A program made the position numbers and the translations under genes. Positions 14,456-20,385 of a stretch of DNA of 20,385 nucleotides are shown piece by piece (position 1 is the stretch's first letter; each line of letters starts with the position of its first letter). The stretch is from a virus. The DNA is taken from IMG/VR virus record IMGVR_UViG_3300049846_001329, positions 1 through 20,385 of that record. The stretch is one strand, 5' to 3'. The notes under the pieces are model-generated. The model did not search any database, had not been told where the DNA came from, and worked only from the letters and a program-made list of their open reading frames with translations.

Positions 14456-14770
14456 ATGGTAATAGAGGTAAAGAGAATATTTTACAGAAATTGGGATGAA
14501 GATGATCCCAAATTGACCGAGGTAAGATATTCTACGGTTAAAAGAGACTGGTGTATAAATCTCTTCTCTGTTATTTCGTTTGGAAGATGCGAAAGGAATA
14601 AAGACTTTTTAGAGCTTAGGATTTCAGAAGACGAACATAGATACTTTATAGATTATGATTACGATGAATTTAAAAAGTTATATATTGCATCCAAGTTATT
14701 ATATTATGCTGAAATCCTGCCCGAAGATTTTGAACAGGATGAAAAATTAAATACAAAAAAAGATGAATGA
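14456..14770 (+). CDS. Unknown 104-residue acidic protein
   Basis: No family recognised. N-terminus MVIEVKRIFYRNWDEDDP, a mixed core with aromatic strands (DWCINLFSVISFGRCERN, then HRYFIDYDYDEFKKLYIA) and an acidic tail (LPEDFEQDEKLNTKKDE). It has no signal peptide or clear membrane span. Its end overlaps the phosphoesterase start by eight bases, so the two are likely translated together. Confidence 0.5.
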   Translation: MVIEVKRIFYRNWDEDDPKLTEVRYSTVKRDWCINLFSVISFGRCERNKDFLELRISEDEHRYFIDYDYDEFKKLYIASKLLYYAEILPEDFEQDEKLNTKKDE

Positions 14771-15974
14771 TAAAAATCATTTCTTTAAACTTTTAGATGA
14801 ATATAATAAAAAGGGGTATTTACCTGACGGTAAAAAAATAGGAAGATCGAGGGTAAAAGATTATTTTAATCAAAATAATTATGAATTTTATGATCATTTA
14901 GGAAAAAGGGTAACTGATTTTACTAAATGGTATCAAAATTGGTATCATTCCAGGGCCGAGGTTAATATACCCCGCCTTGATAAAATAGTAAATGATCTTC
15001 ATTTGCACGAGAAGATAAAAAACAGGCTCAATAGAAGAAAAGAGGTTACCTCTATTGAGCAACTATCTAATGAGTTTGATGTAGGGGTTGGTAAAATAAA
15101 ACACGCCATTGAGCAGCTTCAGTCGCTTGGCCATACCGTAGAATTAAAAGGTGGGCAGGTTATGATAAATTCAGATATCCCAAAATCTGAAGAAACGAAA
15201 CTAAACATTTCGAAACTATCGACAGGGGTATATAAATTTGGTTTGCTTGGTGATAATCATTTATGTTCACGGTATGAAAGGCTCGATGTTCTTAATGCTT
15301 TATATGATTACTATAAAGAACAGGGTATAACTATTGTATATAATACCGGAAACTGGATTGATGGAGAGGCTAAATTTAATAAACACGACCTACATACTCA
15401 CGGCATGGATAATCAGATAAGATATTTTTTAGATACCTACCCTAAAAGAGATGGAATACAAACCAGGTATATAACCGGCGATGATCATGAGGGGTGGTAC
15501 ACTCAAAGAGAGGGTATAAACGTAGGCAAATATACCCAGATACTTTCTGAGGAACATGGAAGAAAAGATTTGTTTTTTTTAGGGCACATGGAGCATGACG
15601 AAATAATAAAAACAAAGAAGGGGCAAACCAGGGTAAGAATATTACACCCTGGCGGCGGTTCATCTTACGCAACATCTTACAGCGTACAAAAAATAGTTGA
15701 AAGTTATACAGGCGGTGATAAGCCAGATGTTTTGTTCGTAGGTCACTATCATAAATCTGAATATACTTATTATAGAGGCGTGCATATTGTTCAGTCTGGT
15801 ACAACCGAAGATCAAACACCCTTTATGAGAAAGAAGAAACTATCTGCTCATTTAGGCGGGTGGGTAATAGAATTTTCTAATGATGACAAGGGCGCAATTA
15901 CTAAATTCAAATGTGAGTTTATTCCTTTCTATGATAAAGAATATTATAAAACAGGTTGGGAGTATAAATGGTAA
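14763..15974 (+). CDS. HTH-metallophosphoesterase fusion
   Basis: A 403-residue protein. Residues 90-135 (SIEQLSNEFDVGVGKIKHAI, then QLQSLGHTVELKGGQV) look like a winged helix-turn-helix. From 157 the calcineurin-like phosphoesterase core follows: GDNH (163-166), GNWIDG (196-201), GDDHE (239-243), H295 in HPGGG, and GHYH (327-330). These match DxH, GDxxD, GNHD/E, H and GHxH, except that Asp and Asn have changed places between motifs II and III (N197, D241). It should bind two metals and cleave a phosphomonoester or phosphodiester; the substrate may be a nucleic acid given the HTH, which is inference. The N-terminal 60 residues are uncharacterised. Overlaps both neighbours. Confidence 0.7.
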   Translation: MNDKNHFFKLLDEYNKKGYLPDGKKIGRSRVKDYFNQNNYEFYDHLGKRVTDFTKWYQNWYHSRAEVNIPRLDKIVNDLHLHEKIKNRLNRRKEVTSIEQLSNEFDVGVGKIKHAIEQLQSLGHTVELKGGQVMINSDIPKSEETKLNISKLSTGVYKFGLLGDNHLCSRYERLDVLNALYDYYKEQGITIVYNTGNWIDGEAKFNKHDLHTHGMDNQIRYFLDTYPKRDGIQTRYITGDDHEGWYTQREGINVGKYTQILSEEHGRKDLFFLGHMEHDEIIKTKKGQTRVRILHPGGGSSYATSYSVQKIVESYTGGDKPDVLFVGHYHKSEYTYYRGVHIVQSGTTEDQTPFMRKKKLSAHLGGWVIEFSNDDKGAITKFKCEFIPFYDKEYYKTGWEYKW

Positions 15975-17155
15975 GTATGATTAATAAATATATTAAGTAT
16001 CTATACATGACAATAATTTCATGTATAGTTTATTCAAATATATATGCATCTCATATTGTCGGGGTAGAAGTTAATTACTCATGTTTGTATAGTGGGCCGT
16101 TCGGGGATAGCCTGAAAATTGAGCTTTTAGTTTACAGGGATTGCGCCGGTATATCTTTGCCTGCTTCATTACAGGTTACAACTCAAACAGGATTTATTCA
16201 AGGGTCAATTAATTTGCCGTTAATAGGATGTTATCCGATCCCATCAAATTGCGGCGGTGTTTCGACCTGTTACGGCGGTAATGATTACGGAGTTGAAAAA
16301 TGTATTTACTCAGGTAAATTATATTTTGAACATTCTACAAGTTGGGTTATAAGAGTTTATTTTTGTTGTAGAAATAGCTCTGTTACAACTGTTACCAATA
16401 ATGGCAACAATACTTTTTATATTGAAAACTATCTTAATAATCAAAATGGATGCAACAATAGTGCGCAGTTAATTAACGACCCAGTTAATATAGTATGCAT
16501 AGGTGTTCAGGATACGATCAATATAGGTGCTACTGATTTAGACGGGGATTCTTTAGTTTACCAATTAGTTAGACCTATGGTTTACCCTGGCAATTATGTT
16601 AGTTATTTGCCGCCGTATTCTTATAATAATTTTTTAAATGGAGGGGTTATATTACAAGGGTCTAATATTATTATTAACCCTCAATTCCAGGAAATATCTT
16701 TATATGCAGTAAAGATATTTGAGTATAGAAATGGAGTTTTAGTAGGCACTTCAATACATGACTTTCAAATATATGCAAGCCCTAATTGCAATTGTGTTAT
16801 GCTTCCGGTTACATGGGGATTTATAACCGCTGAAAAAGAATCTAATTGTAATGTAGTACACTTTGGTACATTTTCAGAAATTAACTCTCAATATTTTATA
16901 CTTGAGAAGTCATTCAATGGTTATGAGTTTATGCCGGTTAGTAAGATACTGGCCTGCGGAAATTGCGACTATAAAAACGAATACAATATGTTTGACTATT
17001 TACCAAATCCTGCCGGCCTAATTTATTATAGGATTAAGCAGGTTGATTATGATGGAAAATACTCTCTCTCAGATGTGGTTATAGTAGAAAATAATCCACC
17101 AAAATACAATTCGTTGTTTTTTAAATGGAATATTTTAGGACAGGAGCTAAAATAA
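15968..17155 (+). CDS. Secreted Bacteroidota-type surface protein with T9SS-like C-terminus (truncated)
   Basis: A 395-residue protein with a signal peptide (MINKYIKYLYMTIISCIVYS, cut probably after IYA at 27). The mature N-terminus SHIVGVEVNYSC and LLVYRDCAG (53-61) are typical of large secreted proteins of Bacteroidota, as is ATDLDGDSLVYQL (188-200). Residues about 285-375 form the Ig-like domain that usually precedes a type IX secretion sorting domain (YFILEKSFNGYEFMPVSK, then IYYRIKQVDYDGKYSLSDVV). The sorting domain itself is reduced to a stub ending WNILGQELK, so normal surface anchoring is doubtful. Many Cys suggest disulfides and an exported protein. It overlaps the upstream gene by seven bases; its 3' end overlaps the convergent helicase-methyltransferase by nine. 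Probably a host-derived accessory (moron) gene. Confidence 0.65.
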   Translation: MVSMINKYIKYLYMTIISCIVYSNIYASHIVGVEVNYSCLYSGPFGDSLKIELLVYRDCAGISLPASLQVTTQTGFIQGSINLPLIGCYPIPSNCGGVSTCYGGNDYGVEKCIYSGKLYFEHSTSWVIRVYFCCRNSSVTTVTNNGNNTFYIENYLNNQNGCNNSAQLINDPVNIVCIGVQDTINIGATDLDGDSLVYQLVRPMVYPGNYVSYLPPYSYNNFLNGGVILQGSNIIINPQFQEISLYAVKIFEYRNGVLVGTSIHDFQIYASPNCNCVMLPVTWGFITAEKESNCNVVHFGTFSEINSQYFILEKSFNGYEFMPVSKILACGNCDYKNEYNMFDYLPNPAGLIYYRIKQVDYDGKYSLSDVVIVENNPPKYNSLFFKWNILGQELK

Positions 17156-19333
17156 CTCCATTTGTTTTTTTTCTTCAATGGCTGTCATTATATTCTTTTT
17201 TGCTAAATCAAAATAAGACTCTTTTAATTCGAATCCAATTCCTTTGCGCCCCATCTTTACGGCCGAATATACTTCGCTACCAATTCCCATGAATGGGCTA
17301 AATACCACATCTCCCTTATTACTATAAAGATGAATAAGCCTTTCAATGGTATCTAATTGCAATGGACAAATATGCTTTTCATCATTTTCATCTCGCCCAT
17401 TTCTGAATCCTTGTAATGTATTCCCGTAATCAATATCCATCCATACGGGAGATGCATATTTCTGCCAAAGGTCAACGGGTAATTCCGTATTCTTTACAGG
17501 ATCATTACGAGTGCCGTCTTTTCTAAATATTAAAACATAGTCGGGTATTCCAACCCTGGACATGGTAGAATCTTTTTTAACTTGCTTATGAAGAAGCCCA
17601 AGGGCCTTAGTTCTTTGCATTTCAATAACAGGATCCTTCCATATTGTTATTCTGGATGCATAAATAAAGCCGCTATCTTCAAAACATTTTAGAATCATTC
17701 CCGAGAAATCCCTTAAGCCTATAAATCCTTCTTTACCCTTTTGTATTGGCAAATCCATACAGTGAACACATACATTGCGCCCTTGTTTCATTGCGCGGTG
17801 TAGTTCTTTTACAAGGAAAGAAAATTGAATCATAAATTCATTGTAGTCTTTTGAATTCCCCATATCTTCAACATGAGAAGAATAAGTATAAAGTTCAGCG
17901 AACGGAGGCGAAAAAATAGATAGCCCTATACTTTCGTCTTCTATTTCAGATATTAACTGAACACAATCGCCGCGCTTAATTTTATACCAATCATTTACTA
18001 TTTCGGTATTATCATAGTCTTTTGTTTTCATAATATTTCCTTTTAGTGTTTCGTTTACTGCGTGACTCATTTCGTCTTGCATGATATTAAATTGTTTTTG
18101 TTTATTCTCTATTGACTGCTTTACGTTAGCCATTGTATCGGTAGTAATTAAATAAATATTTACTTCGTTATTTTGGCCGAATCGGTATGACCTTCTAATT
18201 GCCTGGTATAATCCTTCAAATGAAAAATCTAAAGATGCAAAAATCTGATTGCGGCAATTCTGATAATTCATTCCAAAGGATGCGATCTTTGTTTTACTAA
18301 TAAGGATACGAAACTCATTATTTGCAAATCCTAATAAATGTTTTTCTTTCCATTCATTAGAATCTGCGCCCTTGACTTCAATTGATTCGGGTAAAAGTTT
18401 CTTTAATAGTTCACCCTCTTCATTTTGCTTAATCCAGATTATAAAGTTTTCATCGGGTCTGGAGTTTACTATTTCTACAACTTTATTTAATCGTAGTTCT
18501 TTTGTAATCCTTAACTCATGGTTAAAATTAGTAGCGGAAATAATTGCATCATTAAATAATTGACCATTATCTCTTTTGGGTGTTATTATTTTTTCTTCAA
18601 TCAGATTTAGAGAAGGCAAATCATACCCATCCATATGAAATCCTATATCTTCTGGCTTATTTAGCATGATTGACCATGACCCAACGAATCTATAAAATAA
18701 TTTTAATGCATGGCCTTTTATTCTCCATTTAGCTGTTTCGCCGCCATCATGAACAAAGTACATAGCAAGCATTTGATTACGGCTCATTACATCTAAAAAC
18801 TCAGAATGATTTCCTAATTCCATCGGATCGTTAGGGGATGGAGTCGCCGTGCATGCTAATTTATATGGAGTACGAGAGAATAGATCAAGTATCTTTTTCT
18901 TTGTTTCGCCCTCAAAGTTTTTTAAAATACTACTCTCATCTAACACTACACCAGAAAATAAAGAAGTATCTATATTATCAAGTTGTTCATAGTTTGAAAT
19001 CTGAATAGGCGATATCCCGTCATATTTTTTAACTACAATTCCAAACTTTTCACCCTCTCTTATTGTTTGGCCAGATACGGCCAGGGGTGCAAGTATTAAT
19101 ACGGGTTTCCCGGTGTGCTTATTTACTTGATTTGCCCATTCAATCTGCATCAATGTTTTACCCAGTCCGCAGTCTGCAAAGATCGCATACTTACCGGCTT
19201 TCAATGCCCGCTTAACTATGAATTTTTGAAAGTCAAACATCTTATTGTTAAGATCGGATTCGATAATATCAAATCCGCTTAATATATGGCTCTTTTGTTT
19301 GCTCTCTAAAAAAAAATTATATTCTTTATTCAT
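17147..19333 (-). CDS. SNF2-like helicase fused to N4/N6 DNA methyltransferase
   Basis: A 728-residue fusion. N-terminal half: superfamily 2 ATPase with Walker A ADCGLGKTL (53-61), DESS (132-135), CTATPSPND (161-169), and motif VI QAIRRSYRFGQ (377-387). C-terminal half: DNA methyltransferase with FSPPF (motif IV, 474-478) preceding FSPFMGIGSE (motif I, SAM binding, 678-687), so the permuted beta-type order; FSPPF does not decide between N4-cytosine and N6-adenine. No restriction endonuclease domain is seen. Known phage enzymes of this kind protect phage DNA or alter host restriction; the helicase may move the methylase along DNA. The start overlaps the preceding small gene's stop by ATGA. All key motifs look intact. 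Confidence 0.8.
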   Translation of the reverse strand: MNKEYNFFLESKQKSHILSGFDIIESDLNNKMFDFQKFIVKRALKAGKYAIFADCGLGKTLMQIEWANQVNKHTGKPVLILAPLAVSGQTIREGEKFGIVVKKYDGISPIQISNYEQLDNIDTSLFSGVVLDESSILKNFEGETKKKILDLFSRTPYKLACTATPSPNDPMELGNHSEFLDVMSRNQMLAMYFVHDGGETAKWRIKGHALKLFYRFVGSWSIMLNKPEDIGFHMDGYDLPSLNLIEEKIITPKRDNGQLFNDAIISATNFNHELRITKELRLNKVVEIVNSRPDENFIIWIKQNEEGELLKKLLPESIEVKGADSNEWKEKHLLGFANNEFRILISKTKIASFGMNYQNCRNQIFASLDFSFEGLYQAIRRSYRFGQNNEVNIYLITTDTMANVKQSIENKQKQFNIMQDEMSHAVNETLKGNIMKTKDYDNTEIVNDWYKIKRGDCVQLISEIEDESIGLSIFSPPFAELYTYSSHVEDMGNSKDYNEFMIQFSFLVKELHRAMKQGRNVCVHCMDLPIQKGKEGFIGLRDFSGMILKCFEDSGFIYASRITIWKDPVIEMQRTKALGLLHKQVKKDSTMSRVGIPDYVLIFRKDGTRNDPVKNTELPVDLWQKYASPVWMDIDYGNTLQGFRNGRDENDEKHICPLQLDTIERLIHLYSNKGDVVFSPFMGIGSEVYSAVKMGRKGIGFELKESYFDLAKKNIMTAIEEKKQMELF

Positions 19334-19566
19334 CTTATTTCTACTTTAGAATTATAAACACTTATTCTAAGTGGCGACCCTATAAAACCAAGTCCTCTAT
19401 CTTTGGTCACAATCTTTATATTATAAAGGCCGGTATCTTCTTTATATATATTGTATTGCTTCTTTCCTGTTTTAGCATCTATTAGCCCCTGGCAAAACAT
19501 CTGCTTAATTACAGCTTTGTCGCTTTGTGTTAAATGGTTGCCGCTTATTACTTTTATTGTTTTCAT
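19330..19566 (-). CDS. Small protein coupled to the helicase-methyltransferase
   Basis: Residues MKTIKVISGNHLTQSDKAVI and a mixed core (YNIYKEDTGLYNIKIVTKDR), 78 residues, no family recognised. A longer version starts at 19614, 16 codons upstream, but that extension (MQQNVLYNVKMHIFVLM) runs through palindromic, promoter-like DNA, so I prefer the ATG at 19566. Its stop overlaps the start of the helicase-methyltransferase (ATGA), showing an operon. It may be a small regulator or partner of that enzyme; this is inference from position. Confidence 0.55.
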   Translation of the reverse strand: MKTIKVISGNHLTQSDKAVIKQMFCQGLIDAKTGKKQYNIYKEDTGLYNIKIVTKDRGLGFIGSPLRISVYNSKVEIR

Positions 19567-19571
19567 GAGGA

Positions 19572-19579
19572 CAAATATA
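19572..19579 (-). promoter_or_regulatory. Candidate leftward -7 box
   Basis: TATATTTG on the minus strand (19579-19572) matches TAnnTTTG exactly. A TTG lies 17 bases upstream (19599-19597). If used, transcription would begin almost at the ATG at 19566, so the message would be nearly leaderless; this makes the call tentative. Confidence 0.3.
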
Positions 19580-19590
19580 TGCATTTTTAC

Positions 19591-19651
19591 ATTGTACAAT
19601 ACATTTTGTTGCATTTTTAATGCATTTATTTTATTGTGCTGATAATCAGCA
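19591..19651. promoter_or_regulatory. Cluster of three inverted repeats
   Basis: ATTGTACAAT (19591-19600), TGCATT-TTT-AATGCA (19610-19624) and TGCTGAT-A-ATCAGCA (19637-19651) are perfect and lie within 61 bases between divergent genes. They are likely binding sites for dimeric regulators of early transcription; none is a site I can name. Confidence 0.45.
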
Positions 19652-19687
19652 TATTACAATTATGAAGAAAAAATTTAACACTTTTTA

Positions 19688-19720
19688 TTTGGTTTGCCCT
19701 ATTTTAGTGCAGTATATTTA
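19688..19720 (+). promoter_or_regulatory. Candidate rightward promoter of early small genes
   Basis: TTTG (19688-19691), 21 bases, then TATATTTA (19713-19720), one mismatch to TAnnTTTG. It gives a leader of about 25 bases before the ATG at 19753. Confidence 0.4.
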
Positions 19721-19730
19721 CACCATAATT

Positions 19731-19953
19731 CAAAACATAAACCAAAACAAAAATGAAAGCATCAAAAGTAAACCAGTCTAAAAAAATTCAAAGCCTTATT
19801 ATTAAAATTGAATCCGCAAGCAATGTAATGGAATATACTTACGCATGCAGTGAACTCCTAATGTTGGTTGGCGAAAAGAAATTTAACCAAATCGTAAAGT
19901 AAATATATAACCTGTAAATATAAACCATAAAAACCAAAACAAAAATGAAAGCA
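19731..19953 (+). repeat. Duplicated translation-start element
   Basis: ACCAAAACAAAAATGAAAGC occurs at 19741-19760 and 19933-19952, with the match extending three further bases in total. It covers the A-rich leader, the ATG and the first codons (MKA) of two adjacent small genes. It is probably a favoured start-region sequence copied with the gene. Confidence 0.6.
19753..19902 (+). CDS. Unknown 49-residue helical protein
   Basis: Translation MKASKVNQSKKIQSLIIKIE, then a helical segment with YTYACSELLMLVGEKKF and the end NQIVK. It looks all-helical and soluble. No family recognised. A candidate promoter ends 33 bases upstream, and the start-region element is the same as that of the next gene, which supports translation of both. 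It could be an early regulator; nothing in the sequence shows which. Confidence 0.5.
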   Translation: MKASKVNQSKKIQSLIIKIESASNVMEYTYACSELLMLVGEKKFNQIVK

Positions 19954-20202
19954 AATAAAAATGCAAGGCCATCAGAGTTTAAGTTTTCAAAACAAGGTGC
20001 TCTAACAATAGGAGATACTGTTAAAACATACAACGAAAAAAAAGCAGTTGTTTTATATACAATGGACAACGGCGCATGGATTGAAACCGATAAGGGCCGT
20101 TTTCACTTTACAATGGTTAGAAAAGTAACTGAGCGTAAAAGGTTCGGAGGAACTCCAAACAACGCAGCAAGGGGTGAATTTGAAAAAAATAGTTTATACT
20201 AA
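19945..20202 (+). CDS. Unknown 85-residue basic protein, small beta-barrel-like
   Basis: After a basic arm (MKANKNARPSEFKFSKQG), residues 20-60 alternate like a small SH3/KOW-type barrel (IGDTVKTYNEKKAVVLYTMD, then WIETDKGRFHFTMVRKV), and the end is basic and polar (TERKRFGGTPNNAARGEF). A nucleic-acid-binding early protein is a reasonable guess only. It shares the duplicated start element of the gene upstream. Confidence 0.5.
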   Translation: MKANKNARPSEFKFSKQGALTIGDTVKTYNEKKAVVLYTMDNGAWIETDKGRFHFTMVRKVTERKRFGGTPNNAARGEFEKNSLY

Positions 20203-20222
20203 TCAATAATGTATAAAATAAA

Positions 20223-20385
20223 ATGAGCAACGGTCGATACCAGGAAGAACCAGACCAGGATGAAAAGCAAAGTAAAAGAGATTATGATTTTGATAACTCA
20301 GATATTTTAAGAGAACTAAAACAAGATCGAGATGAACAAAATAAAAAAACATACAGAGAATTAAGAAATGAGAAATTTGAACTCA
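20223..20385 (+). CDS. Charged protein, 3' partial
   Basis: Begins MSNGRYQEEPDQDEKQSKRD and stays highly charged and helical (LRELKQDRDEQNKKTYRELR) for the 54 codons visible, then leaves the window. It starts 20 bases after the previous stop with an A-rich leader. Probably coiled coil; function cannot be inferred. Confidence 0.45.
   Translation, partial: MSNGRYQEEPDQDEKQSKRDYDFDNSDILRELKQDRDEQNKKTYRELRNEKFEL

Noticed and set aside
15442-15819. 125-codon frame opposite the phosphoesterase
   Set aside because: Covers the catalytic motifs of the real gene and gives a Cys/His/Arg-rich product without fold-like character.
19451-19642. 63-codon rightward hydrophobic frame
   Set aside because: Opposite to the small gene coupled to the helicase-methyltransferase and running into the palindrome cluster.
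19662-19781. 39-codon rightward frame MKKKFNTFYLVCPILVQY with a signal-like start
   Set aside because: It crosses the candidate promoter and the start of the better supported 19753 gene, and its second half only reads the A-rich leader.
19839-20069. 76-codon leftward hydrophobic frame
   Set aside because: Antisense to two small genes that share a start element; Phe/Leu-rich shadow.
1-20385. CRISPR array, insertion sequence or integrase
   Set aside because: No regularly spaced repeats, transposase or recombinase motifs were found in any frame read.

Overview
The window is a stretch of a tailed-phage (or prophage) genome that infects a member of the Bacteroidota. Four things point there. The DNA is AT-rich with A-rich leaders instead of Shine-Dalgarno sites. 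Promoter-like sites match the Bacteroidota pattern TTTG ... TAnnTTTG, best at 11416-11447. Genes are packed with TAATG and ATGA overlaps. One gene encodes a surface protein of the type seen in Bacteroidota with type IX secretion. No integrase, terminase, tape-measure gene, tRNA or CRISPR array is visible, so lifestyle cannot be decided.

Layout, rightward strand. 1-3010: two large virion-surface proteins, the first cut by the window edge, with jelly-roll C1q-like and carbohydrate-binding-like regions. 3007-3870: a glycosyltransferase. 3867-6659: portal protein with a DnaJ-like double CxxCxGxG insert, then a MuF-like minor head protein. 7288-9313: scaffold-like protein and major capsid protein. 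9313-11432: three neck or head-tail joining proteins. 11546-12115: probable major tail protein with its own promoter, structured leader and following hairpin. 12167-14446: a lysis or wall-degrading group (papain-like peptidase, two holin-like membrane proteins, a tiny Lys-rich protein ending in a terminator, a DUF5675 protein, a two-ended membrane protein). 14456-17155: unknown protein, an HTH-metallophosphoesterase fusion, and the secreted Bacteroidota-type surface protein.

Leftward strand. A three-gene cassette (7207 to 6705) lies inside the head operon: a ribbon-helix-helix-like protein, a 71-residue protein and a 35-residue membrane peptide. A perfect 19-base inverted repeat sits just upstream of the first gene, in the divergent promoter region it shares with the scaffold gene. 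From 19566 to 17147 run a small protein and a helicase-DNA methyltransferase fusion. A palindrome-rich control region (19567-19752) separates these from small rightward genes at 19753, 19945 and 20223 (the last cut by the window edge).

How it works together (inference): the rightward genes build the particle and open the host cell. The methyltransferase fusion probably marks or protects phage DNA. The glycosyltransferase and the secreted surface protein look like host-interaction genes. The antisense cassette could be a self-regulated switch acting on, or a passenger in, the capsid operon; this cassette and the phage-borne secreted surface protein are the two least ordinary parts of the window.
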